64,000 nt of DNA, taken from assembly GCA_017556745.1 (NCBI GenBank), contig JAFYMF010000018.1, positions 1-64,000 of the forward strand, read 5' to 3'. Of this stretch, positions 12,336 through 20,721 are shown in pieces (positions within the stretch are counted from its first letter, which is position 1; each line of letters opens with the position of its first letter). The position numbers and the translations under genes are program-made. A model generated the notes under the pieces. That model was not told where the DNA came from and ran no database searches. It was given only the letters and a program-made list of their open reading frames with translations. The stretch is from Clostridia bacterium (GTDB lineage Bacteria > Bacillota > Clostridia > Oscillospirales > CAG-272).

Positions 12336-12365
12336 TTGACAAAAGTATGGAACAAAGTATATAAT
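12336..12365 (+). promoter_or_regulatory. Predicted sigma-A promoter of cysE-cysS
   Basis: Perfect TTGACA (12336-12341), an 18-nt spacer and perfect TATAAT (12360-12365), about 60 nt before cysE. The leader is too short for a T-box, so no such control is visible. Confidence 0.75.
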
Positions 12366-12425
12366 GTACTATGAATTTTTGTTTATATAAAAACTGCAAA
12401 ATTTACGAAAGGATGAGCTTTGCAA

Positions 12426-13160
12426 ATGGAGATAAAAATTGACACTGGTGATATTAAAAAGAAAGCCGGACATCTTTACAAAAAGCTGTTCTGTAAGCTG
12501 CCAAAGGACGTGAAAAAAGCTTGTAAGGCTCTGTCCGAAGAAATAAAAATAATAAAAGACAGAGACCCTGCAGCAAGATCCTCCCTTGAGGTTCTTTTCC
12601 TGTATTCCGGTCTTCACGCACTTCTTTGCTACAGACTTTCCAATGCCCTTTACAAAAAGAAGAGATATACTGCGGCCCGTGCGGTAAGCCAGGCGGCAAG
12701 ATTTTTTACCGGAATTGAGATACATCCCGGTGCTACTATCGGACGCGGTCTGTTTATCGACCATGGATCGGGGGTAGTTATCGGTGAGACTGCAGAGATC
12801 GGTGATAACTGTACCATCTATCAGGGTGTTACCCTCGGAGGTACAGGTAAGGATGTCGGCAAGCGTCACCCCACTCTCGGTGACAATGTAATGGTCGGTG
12901 CCGGTGCAAAGGTTCTCGGTCCCTTCAAGGTTGGAAACAATTCCAAAATTGCCGCAAACGCTGTAGTTCTTGAGGCAGTTCCGGAGGACAGTACTGCGGT
13001 GGGTATTCCGGCAAAGGTAGTTAAGAGAAAAGGGGCAAAGGTAAATAACTGTGATCTTGATCAGGTACACATTCCCGACCCTGTTGCTCAGGAGATATGC
13101 AAGCTTCGTCAGGAAATTATCCGTCTTGAAAAGAGACTGGCAGAACTTGAAACAAAGTAA
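12426..13160 (+). CDS. cysE: Serine O-acetyltransferase
   Basis: Makes O-acetylserine from serine and acetyl-CoA, the first step of cysteine synthesis. The protein (about 244 residues) has an N-terminal helical domain, then left-handed beta-helix hexapeptide repeats with the CysE signature: [26 protein letters not shown], and [11 protein letters not shown]. The His in DHG and the HPT-LGDN segment match the active site. It ends in a coiled, charged tail. The start is uncertain: ATG 12426 is 12 nt from AAAGGA (12408-12413), while TTG 12420 in the same frame is only 6 nt away and could be the real start. It lies 12 bp before cysS, as in other Bacillota cysE-cysS operons. Confidence 0.93.
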   Translation: MEIKIDTGDIKKKAGHLYKKLFCKLPKDVKKACKALSEEIKIIKDRDPAARSSLEVLFLYSGLHALLCYRLSNALYKKKRYTAARAVSQAARFFTGIEIHPGATIGRGLFIDHGSGVVIGETAEIGDNCTIYQGVTLGGTGKDVGKRHPTLGDNVMVGAGAKVLGPFKVGNNSKIAANAVVLEAVPEDSTAVGIPAKVVKRKGAKVNNCDLDQVHIPDPVAQEICKLRQEIIRLEKRLAELETK

Positions 13161-13172
13161 AGGACAGAAATA

Positions 13173-14588
13173 ATGAAAATCTATAATACACAGACAAGAA
13201 AAATAGAGGAGTTTGTTCCCAACGAGCCCGGTAAGGTAAAGATGTATACCTGCGGTCCTACCGTTTATCACTTTGCTCATATCGGTAATCTTCGCAGTTA
13301 TATTGAGGAGGACGTGCTCGAAAAGTACCTCCGCCGTCACTACGACGTTAAGAGAGTAATGAATATTACCGACGTAGGACATCTTTCAAGTGATGCGGAT
13401 ACCGGTGAGGATAAGATGCTCAAGGGTGCTAAGCGCGAGAAAAAAACGGTAATGGAGATAGCAAAATTCTATACCGATGCCTTTTTCGCTGACTGTAAGG
13501 CTCTTAATATCAAACGTCCCGACGTAGTTGAGCCCGCTACAGGCTGTATTCCCGAGTTTATTGAGATGGTCGAGAAGCTTATCTCTGAGGGATATGCATA
13601 TATTGCCGGCGGTAACGTTTATTTTGATACATCAAAGCTTTCAGATTATTATGTTCTCTCAAATCACGATGCAGAGGATCTTGAGGTCGGTGTACGTGAT
13701 GGCGTTGAGGCAGATGACAACAAGAAGAACAAGACTGACTTTGTTCTCTGGTTTACAAAGTCTAAGTTTGACGATCAGGAGCTTAAGTGGGATTCTCCTT
13801 GGGGTCTCGGTTATCCCGGCTGGCACATTGAGTGCTCGGCTATCTGTATGAAGCATCTTGGCGACCGTCTTGACATTCACTGCGGCGGCGTTGATAATAT
13901 TTTCCCTCACCACACAAATGAGATCGCACAGAGTGAGGCATATATCGGTCACAAATGGTGCAATTATTGGTTCCACATCCACCATCTTAATACCACCACA
14001 GGTAAGATGTCAAAGTCAAAGGGAGAGTTCCTGACGGTATCTCTTCTTCGTGAGAAGGGTTATGACCCTCTGGTATACAGATTTTTCTGCCTCCAGTCTC
14101 ATTATCGCAAGTCACTGGCATTCTCATACGAGGCTCTCGATAACGCGAAAATAGCCTATGAAAAGCTTATCAGCAGAATTGCTTCTCTTAATGCAGAGGG
14201 AGCAGCTGACGAGAATAAAGTAAAAGAGCTTGTTTCTTCCTTTGAGAGTGCTCTTGATAACGATCTTAATACCTCTCTTGCAATCACTGCGGTTTATGAT
14301 GTTCTTAAATCCGATGCATCTGACGCAGATAAGCTTGCGGCGATAGCAGATATGGATACCGTTCTTTCTATCGGTCTTATTGAGGCTGCAAATCGTGTAA
14401 ACGAAAAGGCTGATGCTCCCGCCGCTGACGGAGAGCTTGCCGCATGGATCGAGGAAATGATCGCAAAGCGTTTTGATGCAAAGAAAGAAAAGAACTATGC
14501 CGAAGCCGACAGGATCAGAGCTGAGCTTTCTGACAAGGGTATCACCCTCATCGACACAAAGGAAGGCACAAAATACGAGATCAAGTAA
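13173..14588 (+). CDS. cysS: Cysteinyl-tRNA synthetase
   Basis: Class I synthetase that charges tRNA-Cys. The 471-residue protein has CGPTVY with the first Zn-binding Cys at about residue 27, the HIGH-type motif HIGN at about 36-39, GWHIECSAIC with further Zn ligands, and KMSKSKGEFL in the last third of the catalytic domain. A DALR-type helical domain follows. The ATG at 13173 is preceded by AAGGACAG. It ends about 45 nt before a strong terminator hairpin. The second gene of the cysE-cysS operon, it links cysteine supply with its use. Confidence 0.97.
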   Translation: MKIYNTQTRKIEEFVPNEPGKVKMYTCGPTVYHFAHIGNLRSYIEEDVLEKYLRRHYDVKRVMNITDVGHLSSDADTGEDKMLKGAKREKKTVMEIAKFYTDAFFADCKALNIKRPDVVEPATGCIPEFIEMVEKLISEGYAYIAGGNVYFDTSKLSDYYVLSNHDAEDLEVGVRDGVEADDNKKNKTDFVLWFTKSKFDDQELKWDSPWGLGYPGWHIECSAICMKHLGDRLDIHCGGVDNIFPHHTNEIAQSEAYIGHKWCNYWFHIHHLNTTTGKMSKSKGEFLTVSLLREKGYDPLVYRFFCLQSHYRKSLAFSYEALDNAKIAYEKLISRIASLNAEGAADENKVKELVSSFESALDNDLNTSLAITAVYDVLKSDASDADKLAAIADMDTVLSIGLIEAANRVNEKADAPAADGELAAWIEEMIAKRFDAKKEKNYAEADRIRAELSDKGITLIDTKEGTKYEIK

Positions 14589-14617
14589 ATATAAAATATC
14601 CCGACGTTAAGCTTCGG

Positions 14618-14812
14618 GTGCTAAAGGACAGCAAAAGAGCCGATATGGAATTATTTCCGCATCGGCTCTTTTCTATTTGGACACCACTTTGAGTGGTGAG
14701 TAAGTGCGCACTTGAAGGCAAACAAAAAAGCCTCCCTTTGCACAAGGGAGCCTCTGTCAGTAATCGCTTGTTTGGTTGCTACGCCATATAGTTAAACTGT
14801 CCTTCAGAATAC
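14618..14812. repeat. Hairpin-rich MITE-like element (copy A)
   Basis: About 195 bp bounded by inverted ends: CTAAAGGACAG at 14621-14631 on the left and CTGTCCTTCAG (14796-14806) followed by AATAC on the right. The same ends bound 33659-33952. The interior is a chain of hairpins: 14633-14672, 14682-14698 (CACCACT-TTG-AGTGGTG), the palindrome AAGTGCGCACTT at 14702-14713, and 14730-14752 (CTCCCTT/AAGGGAG). It codes for nothing. I saw no clear target-site duplication. Confidence 0.6.
14633..14672 (+). terminator. Rho-independent terminator after cysS
   Basis: Perfect 12-bp stem AAAAGAGCCGAT/ATCGGCTCTTTT with a 16-nt loop; the stem's own T-run is followed by CTATTT. It lies within the MITE-like element, which thus supplies the operon's terminator. 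Confidence 0.8.
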
Positions 14813-15515
14813 AACGCATAAGTCGGGATATTTTTGTATACTGTTATAGGTTTCTTAATCGGGCGAACACAGTTCGCCCCTACGGGTGTGACGGATTCTA
14901 TATAATAAAATACGGAATACCCCCCCAAACAACCTACGGGAGGAGTGAATTGCAACGGTAATTCTTGCCACCACCGTATAAAGAATTTCTGTATACCAGG
15001 GGACGACAATTGGTGTTTAAGATGAATCATAATTATATTCGTCCATACCCTATCGGATTTGATCGTCTTTTGGGGTTATAAAAAGCAAAGGGATAAGGAA
15101 CAAACTCCTTCCGTCACTCGCTCCGCTCGTGCCACCTCCCTCAAAGATGGAGGCTTGAATGCGCATGTTATATTGCTATAATTCTTAAGTATTAGTGGCG
15201 CATTCTACAAGAATTACTCGGTGTTCGAAGAACACCGAGTAATTCTTCTTTAATAAGGCCCCCTCTCGAGGGGGCTCCCGACGGAGTCGGGTGGGGGAGT
15301 TCGAAAGTGTATAGTATATAGCGATAACTCAGAAGTCGTAGTACACTTTCTTGTAAGAAAACCATACCCTCCCCTACAAGACATGATCACATTTTGAAAA
15401 TATATATCGATCTCGTAGGGGCAGAAGTCCTCGGCTGTCCGAGGTTCTATGGGTTAAAATACATAATTATACCTAAACAATCTGCTGCCGCCGATGTAAA
15501 ACGGCTTGATCAACA
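14813..15515. repeat. Intergenic repeat island (several hairpin repeats, no gene)
   Basis: About 700 bp without a credible gene. It holds a hairpin GGGCGAA-CACAG-TTCGCCC at 14861-14879, followed by CCTACGGG. A repeat at about 15091-15158 has a CCTCC core beside an inverted GAGCGG-type arm. Inverted ends GAATGCGC (15157-15164 region) and GCGCATTC (15198-15205 region) frame a short spacer. A C-rich double hairpin lies at 15257-15300, GAAAGTGTA/TACACTTTC at 15303-15311/15342-15350, and CCTCGG-CTGT-CCGAGG at 15429-15444. Several of these resemble intergenic repeats I know from gut Clostridia; that resemblance is from memory. Short open frames here lack ribosome sites. Confidence 0.65.
15209..15247. 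repeat. Perfect 18-bp palindrome, dispersed repeat
   Basis: AAGAATTACTCGGTGTTC, a GAA loop, then the exact reverse complement. The ends and core match the element behind recA (115-170 and 1-32). On RNA it would form a very stable hairpin on either strand. Confidence 0.85.
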
Positions 15516-16454
15516 TCACAGTTTTATATCCATCTCCCTTTCCGCAAAGTCCTTCGGAATACCCATTGTATCAAGAAGAACTGCGGGTGGCAGATTGGCT
15601 GAGACACTGAGAAAATGCCGCACGATATTACCGAGGCCAAAGATGAATTTATCGTAGTCATCCTTTGAGAGAAGATATCTGAAGGCGATAACTACCGAAA
15701 AAAGATCTCGCTTACCCTTGGTATAGCCGTTTGAGTCCCTCTTTGTCGAATATTCACCGTGAAAAGGTGTATCCGGTATATCGAATGGAGAACGGTAACA
15801 GTAAAGTCTGTCATTGTGAGCGCAGACGTTTCTGAACTTGGTAATTACAGAAAAGTACCTGTCAAGATCCTCTGGAGAAACGCCATTAAATGATGCAACG
15901 GAGTTTTTTCTCACGTCTTCCTTCATACATTTGTAGAACTTTGCAAGAACACCGATAGACAGAGAATTTACAAGTATCCAAAAGGGTACGTTTGAATATT
16001 TCTTTCTGTAGTGGGTTATATAGGAATAATTTTTACTCTCAAATACCGTTTTCTCGAAATTTCGGAGAAGGTATTTTACATCTCCCCGATATCTTTTGTC
16101 ACTTGAGTAATTTTCTGCTGACAGATATGCCGACTGCTCTGCCCCGTATTTCTCCGAAAATCGGTATGAAATAATTGACCTGGCATTCAGCTCAAATCGC
16201 AATATATACTTGAGAAACAGCTCTCTGAGATTCTCGTCAAATTTATAAAGGGAAACTATATCCTCAAACGTAGTCCCGTCAAGATAGTTTCCTGTATAGG
16301 GATCCTTATAAGGAGCCTTATAACCGCAGATAAGGCCGAAATATCCTATACGGCAAAGCATTTCTTCTGCATATTCAATATTGTTTACCGTCAGGTTCTT
16401 TTTGCTTACAAGATAGTCTATCTGCTCTCTGTGGGTTAAAAACCGTTTTTCCAT
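15516..16454 (-). CDS. Abi_2 (AbiD/AbiF-like) HEPN-fold abortive infection protein
   Basis: A 312-residue protein. It starts with a THREQIDYL segment and has the conserved IGYFGLICGYKAPY block, a helix with RFELNARS, and the C-terminal FRNVCAHNDRLY motif, whose Arg-x4-His is the HEPN ribonuclease signature. Members of PF07751 give abortive phage resistance in lactococci; RNase activity is inferred from the fold. The ATG at 16454 has AGAGGAAAT before it. The longer frame up to 16493 would run through the terminator of ahcY and has no ribosome site. It stands alone: no antitoxin gene is adjacent, and it borders the repeat island, which suggests an acquired gene. Confidence 0.8.
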   Translation of the reverse strand: MEKRFLTHREQIDYLVSKKNLTVNNIEYAEEMLCRIGYFGLICGYKAPYKDPYTGNYLDGTTFEDIVSLYKFDENLRELFLKYILRFELNARSIISYRFSEKYGAEQSAYLSAENYSSDKRYRGDVKYLLRNFEKTVFESKNYSYITHYRKKYSNVPFWILVNSLSIGVLAKFYKCMKEDVRKNSVASFNGVSPEDLDRYFSVITKFRNVCAHNDRLYCYRSPFDIPDTPFHGEYSTKRDSNGYTKGKRDLFSVVIAFRYLLSKDDYDKFIFGLGNIVRHFLSVSANLPPAVLLDTMGIPKDFAEREMDIKL

Positions 16455-16472
16455 ATTTCCTCTGTTCCTATT

Positions 16473-16512
16473 AAAAGGGCGCAGCTCTCCCAAACTCGGA
16501 ATGACTGCGCTC
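16473..16512 (-). terminator. Probable terminator of ahcY
   Basis: On the minus strand GAGCGCAG pairs with CTGCGCCC (one mismatch) and is followed by TTTT. It separates ahcY from the Abi_2 gene. Confidence 0.55.
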
Positions 16513-16528
16513 TTTTTTATTATTCAGA

Positions 16529-17770
16529 TCAAAGAGTATTCTTTAAATACTTTTCCTGTTCCGGGGTAAGGGTGTCAATGGATGAACCCATAGCCGCAAG
16601 CTTCAGTGCACCTACCTCGCGGTCGATCTCTGCAGGAACGCGATATACTCTCTTTTCAAGTTTGCCCTTGTTCTTTGCAAGATATTCAAGAGACTTAGCC
16701 TGTATTGCAAAGCTCATGTCCATGATCTCTGCAGGATGTCCGTTACCTGCCGCAAGGTTTACAAGACGGCCCTCTGCCATAAGGTTAAGAACACGGCCGT
16801 CGGGAAGCTCATATCCAACGATATTGGGCTTTCTTTCCCAAACCTTGACTGCCATATCCTCAAGAGCAATCTTGTCGATCTCAACGTCGAAATGGCCGGA
16901 GTTGGAGAGAAGTACGCCATCCTTCATCATCTCAAGATGCTCGCGGCGGATAACGTCTCTGCAACCTGTAACGGTGATGAAAAGATCACCGAGAGGAGCC
17001 GCCTCTGCCATAGGCATAACAGCAAATCCGTCCATACGGGCTTCAATTGCCTTGATGGGATCTATCTCGGTAACAATGACGTTTGCACCCATACCCTTGG
17101 AACGCATTGCAATACCCTTACCGCACCATCCGTAACCTGCAACGACTACGGTTTTTCCTGCAATAATAAGGTTTGTACTATTCATTATACCGTCAAGAGT
17201 AGACTGACCGGTACCGTATCGGTTATCGAAAAGATGCTTACAGTCAGCATCGTTTACGTCTACCATAGTATAGTCAAGCTGTCCTGCCGCCTCACGGGCA
17301 AGAAGTCGGTGGATACCTGTAGTTGTTTCCTCAGCACCTCCGATAAGATTACGTCCGTATTCACGGCACTCTCCGTGAAGAAGACCTGTAAGGTCTCCGC
17401 CGTCATCTATCATAAGATCCGGGCAAAGGGAAAGGGTCTTTATAAGATCCTCTTTATATTCCTCTTCAGTAGTACCTCTGTGCGCGTTTACCTCAAAGCC
17501 CATCTCAACCAGAGCCGCCGCAACGTCATCCTGGGTGGAAAGGGGGTTACAACCGGTAACGTATACCTCAGCGCCGCCTGCCGCAAGAGTCATTGCAAGA
17601 TATGCGGTCTTTGCCTCAAGGTGAATGGACATGGATATTTTCATACCCTCAAAAGGCTTGGTTTCGGAAAACTCACGGTTGATAAGGTTAAGAACGGGCA
17701 TATAACTCTTTACCCATTCGATCTTGTCTCTACCGGAGGGAGCAAGTGAAATATCTTTAATATTACTCAT
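16529..17770 (-). CDS. ahcY: Adenosylhomocysteinase (SAH hydrolase)
   Basis: NAD-dependent enzyme that splits S-adenosylhomocysteine into adenosine and homocysteine, relieving inhibition of methyltransferases. At 413 residues it is of the shorter bacterial/archaeal type. Visible motifs are SIHLEAKTA for substrate binding, the DDGGDLTGLLH stretch, GGAEETTTGIHRL, the NAD loop GYGWCGKG, and the C-terminal GNGHPAEIMDMSFAIQA signature. The ATG is at 17770 with AAAGGA somewhat far upstream. No SAM or SAH riboswitch is visible in the 69-bp gap before it. It ends just before a hairpin terminator and is preceded in the same direction by the MORN gene. Confidence 0.96.
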   Translation of the reverse strand: MSNIKDISLAPSGRDKIEWVKSYMPVLNLINREFSETKPFEGMKISMSIHLEAKTAYLAMTLAAGGAEVYVTGCNPLSTQDDVAAALVEMGFEVNAHRGTTEEEYKEDLIKTLSLCPDLMIDDGGDLTGLLHGECREYGRNLIGGAEETTTGIHRLLAREAAGQLDYTMVDVNDADCKHLFDNRYGTGQSTLDGIMNSTNLIIAGKTVVVAGYGWCGKGIAMRSKGMGANVIVTEIDPIKAIEARMDGFAVMPMAEAAPLGDLFITVTGCRDVIRREHLEMMKDGVLLSNSGHFDVEIDKIALEDMAVKVWERKPNIVGYELPDGRVLNLMAEGRLVNLAAGNGHPAEIMDMSFAIQAKSLEYLAKNKGKLEKRVYRVPAEIDREVGALKLAAMGSSIDTLTPEQEKYLKNTL

Positions 17771-17839
17771 CTTTATCGGTTAAATCCTTTTCTGTCTGTT
17801 TTATCAAAGCTGTTTTTATAATGTTGAAATATCAACAAA

Positions 17840-18673
17840 TTATTGAGCTGCATTACCCCAGACTATACGTCCGTTTTCGAAATCACCGGTGTATACTCTA
17901 CCGGAAGCAAAGGTGATAGTACCCTTGCCGTTCATAAAGTTATTCTGAAGCTCGCCTACATAAACGTCACCGTTAGACCATCTGTAGGTACCGTTTCCGT
18001 GGCGCATATCGTTTTTGAAATCACCCTCGTAAATGTCACCGGATGCAAGAACGTATCTACCTGTTCCCTCTTTGAGTCCGTTTACGTATCCGCCGGAGTA
18101 GGATGCACCGTCTGCCCAGACACTGCTGCCCTGGCCGTGCTTTTTACCGTTCTGGAAGTAGCCGTCGTAGTAACTGCCGTCCTTCCATACGTATTTACCC
18201 TGACCCTCAAATTGGCCATTCTTAAAGTTACCCTGATAATATTCGCCCTGAGCGGTTATATAGGTACCGTAGCCGTTCATAAGGTCTCCTGCGAATTCTC
18301 CCTCGTAGGTATCACCGTTTGAAAAAGTGAATTTACCCTTTCCGTTCTTGAGAATACCGGATACCTCACCCATATAGTAGCCCTTATCCGAATATATCAT
18401 CATTCCGGCTTCTCTGTCATATTTTGCGGTAACACCGCCGGAATAGTAGAGAGTACCTGACTGCATCTGACCATTTTTCATCCATCCGAAGAAAGCTACC
18501 GAGGTACCGTCAGTCAGAGGTACAGAAGTATATCTCAGTCCAAGTAAAAACATTACGCCGACAGTGAGTATAAGCATAATAAACGCTATCAGTGCAGAAA
18601 TGAGAAGTATCTTTGAAAATCTCATTCTTCTGCGGCGGGAATGCGGTTTATTTCTAACCATGGGTTGATTCAT
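17840..18673 (-). CDS. Membrane-anchored MORN-repeat protein
   Basis: A 277-residue protein with a basic N-terminus (RRRRMR), one transmembrane segment at about 24-46, then seven full MORN repeats of about 23 residues (pattern Y-x-G-x-F-x-N-G-x-x-x-G-x-G-x) and a partial eighth at the C-terminus. MORN repeats form an elongated beta-sheet rod that binds proteins or lipids. With this topology the rod should face outside the membrane. The gene follows a two-span membrane protein by 35 bp, which suggests a functional pair. The actual role is unknown. Confidence 0.85.
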   Translation of the reverse strand: MNQPMVRNKPHSRRRRMRFSKILLISALIAFIMLILTVGVMFLLGLRYTSVPLTDGTSVAFFGWMKNGQMQSGTLYYSGGVTAKYDREAGMMIYSDKGYYMGEVSGILKNGKGKFTFSNGDTYEGEFAGDLMNGYGTYITAQGEYYQGNFKNGQFEGQGKYVWKDGSYYDGYFQNGKKHGQGSSVWADGASYSGGYVNGLKEGTGRYVLASGDIYEGDFKNDMRHGNGTYRWSNGDVYVGELQNNFMNGKGTITFASGRVYTGDFENGRIVWGNAAQ

Positions 18674-18708
18674 TTCTTGAGTTCCTTTCTGCCTTAAGGT
18701 TATTTATA

Positions 18709-19242
18709 TTATCCGAAATAGCTGCCAAGCATTCCCATAATAGCAGGAATACCGAAATTGAAAAGAACAAATGCAGCAGCAAGCAGCACGGCTGCGCCTA
18801 TAACCAAGGCAATAACGTCACCGATTCCCGTACTGTATCTTGACTCCGCGCGGAAACGGATATCCTCGGGAATATAGAAGTGCTGTGTTTTTACAGGTCT
18901 CTTTGGATCCGGGGTGAAAGATGCAAAGAATCCTTTTTTTTCGGGAAGAAGGCCTTTTTCCTCCTCTTCTCTGCTCTTCACTATACGGCGCAGACTTGAA
19001 CCGTCGCGAAGCATATAAAGGAGAATAGGAGATGTTATCTTCAGCTCCGCCGGAGTCATTGCTTGGTCGGGTGAAAAGAGACTCTTTGACAGTATCCGTC
19101 TTACAACGGTACCGGGGACAAATTTATTGAATAATATTGCTGCCCATCCAATTACGGCGCCGATATAAATGCACCATATTATGATGGAAAGGCTTATAAC
19201 GGGGTTTTTAGTTGTTACTTCAAGAAGGGTATTGTGTATCAT
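18709..19242 (-). CDS. Predicted membrane protein, unknown function
   Basis: A 177-residue protein with an N-terminal transmembrane helix (about 18-40), a hydrophilic and highly charged middle (about 45-135), and one or two C-terminal helices (about 143-175). No motif is recognised. The start ATG at 19242 has CGGAG 5 nt before it. It lies between serS and the MORN gene, all on the minus strand, and may form a membrane complex with the MORN protein; this rests on neighbourhood only. Confidence 0.75.
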   Translation of the reverse strand: MIHNTLLEVTTKNPVISLSIIIWCIYIGAVIGWAAILFNKFVPGTVVRRILSKSLFSPDQAMTPAELKITSPILLYMLRDGSSLRRIVKSREEEEKGLLPEKKGFFASFTPDPKRPVKTQHFYIPEDIRFRAESRYSTGIGDVIALVIGAAVLLAAAFVLFNFGIPAIMGMLGSYFG

Positions 19243-19322
19243 AGTTACTCCGTTCTGCCGAGTACGGCACAGTTTTTAACTACAATGCCTCTATCCACGG
19301 GTGACGTGTTTTATTTTTATAA

Positions 19323-20621
19323 TTATTTCTTTTCGGGAAGGAGAATCTTGTCCTTGCCACCAACATAGGGACGAAGTGCCTCGGGGATCTTTACGGTGCC
19401 GTCAGCACAAAGGTTGTTCTCAAGGAATGCGATAAGCATTCTGGGGGGAGCAACAACAGTATTGTTAAGAGTGTGGGGGAAGTAGGTCGCACCGCCATCC
19501 TTGGGCTTAACTCTGATGGAGAGACGTCTTGCCTGAGCATCGCCAAGGTTAGAACAGCTACCAACCTCAAAGTACTTCTTCTGTCTGGGGGACCAAGCCT
19601 CAACGTCAAGGCTCTTAACCTTAAGGTCTGCAAGGTCACCGGAGCAGCACTCAAGAGTTCTTACAGGAATATCGAGAGTTCTGAAGAAGTCAACGGTGTT
19701 CTGCCAGAGACGGTCATACCATTCGTTGCTCTCATCGGGATTACAGATAACGATCATCTCCTGCTTCTCGAACTGATGGATACGGTATACACCGCGCTCC
19801 TCAATACCGTGAGCACCTACCTCTTTTCTGAAGCAGGGGGAGTAGCTGGTAAGAGCATAAGGAAGAGCATCCTCATCATTAATGGTATCAACGTAGCGAC
19901 CGATCATAGAGTGCTCACTGGTACCGATAAGATAGAGATCCTCGCCCTCGATCTTGTACATCATATTCTCCATCTCAGCAAAGGACATAACACCGTCAAC
20001 AACGCCGGAACGGATCATGAAAGGAGGAATAACGTAGGTAAAACCGCGGTCGATCATAAAGTCTCTTGCATAAGAGAGAATACCGGAATGAAGGCGCGCA
20101 ATATCACCGGTGAGGTAATAGAAGCCGTTACCGCTGGTCTTACGTGCAGAATCAAGGTCTACACCGTTAAGGGACTCCATAATATCAATGTGATAGGGAA
20201 CCTCAAAATCCGGAATAACAGGTTCGCCGAAGCGTTCCTTCTCAACGTTCTCGCTGTCATCCTTACCGATCGGAACAGAGGGATCGATAATGTTGGGGAT
20301 GATCATAACACGGCGGCGAATCTCCTCGGTAAGCTCCTCAGACTCCTTCTCGCAAGCCGCAAGCTCTGCTGCTGCCTCGCCGACCTTCTTCTTAGCTTCC
20401 TCGGCTTCATCTTTCTTGCCCTGACCCATGAGAGCACCGATCTCCTTGGAGATCTTGTTTTTCATGGCACGGAGCTCGTCAGCACGCTGTTTTGCGCGAC
20501 GGAAGTCCTCATCCATCTTGATTATTTCGTCCACGATAGGAAGCTTATCGTCCTGGAACTTCTTTTTAATGTTTTCTCTGATAATATCGGGGTTAGTACG
20601 GAAAAGTTTAATGTCAAGCAT
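19323..20621 (-). CDS. serS: Seryl-tRNA synthetase
   Basis: Class II synthetase. The 432-residue protein has an N-terminal long coiled coil (about 28-105) that contacts the long arm of tRNA-Ser, then the catalytic domain. Motif 2 reads SPCFRKEVGAHG...GVYRIHQFEKQE rather than the more usual bacterial form with RDTRGL. Motif 3 is near the C-terminus (PRMLIAFLENN). The difference in motif 2 suggests a divergent subtype, still charging serine. It lies 100 bp after parB with a parS site between. The leader is far too short for a T-box. The start ATG at 20621 follows AAGGAAG. Confidence 0.96.
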   Translation of the reverse strand: MLDIKLFRTNPDIIRENIKKKFQDDKLPIVDEIIKMDEDFRRAKQRADELRAMKNKISKEIGALMGQGKKDEAEEAKKKVGEAAAELAACEKESEELTEEIRRRVMIIPNIIDPSVPIGKDDSENVEKERFGEPVIPDFEVPYHIDIMESLNGVDLDSARKTSGNGFYYLTGDIARLHSGILSYARDFMIDRGFTYVIPPFMIRSGVVDGVMSFAEMENMMYKIEGEDLYLIGTSEHSMIGRYVDTINDEDALPYALTSYSPCFRKEVGAHGIEERGVYRIHQFEKQEMIVICNPDESNEWYDRLWQNTVDFFRTLDIPVRTLECCSGDLADLKVKSLDVEAWSPRQKKYFEVGSCSNLGDAQARRLSIRVKPKDGGATYFPHTLNNTVVAPPRMLIAFLENNLCADGTVKIPEALRPYVGGKDKILLPEKK

Positions 20622-20685
20622 GATTTTTTCTTCCTTATATGTTAAATATGTTTTATTGTTTACTGTTTTTGTTAAATGCTATTCA

Positions 20686-20709
20686 GATATGTTTCACGTG
20701 AAACATATC
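20686..20709. promoter_or_regulatory. parS site (serS-parB gap)
   Basis: A perfect TGTTTCACGTGAAACA (20690-20705) inside a 24-bp palindrome extended by GATA/TATC. This is the ParB nucleation site conserved across bacteria. Confidence 0.95.
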
Positions 20710-20721
20710 ATTAAAACATCA

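Noticed and set aside
14776..15030. Short frames on both strands in the repeat island
   Set aside because: They overlap hairpin repeats, lack ribosome sites and have no recognisable protein features.
16529..17839. SAM/SAH riboswitch upstream of ahcY
   Set aside because: Only 69 bp separate ahcY from the MORN gene, and no aptamer core is visible.
20622..20721. T-box leader of serS (and likewise for alaS and cysS)
   Set aside because: The leaders are too short (about 40-100 nt) and lack a T-box sequence. alaS and cysS have plain promoters close to the start.
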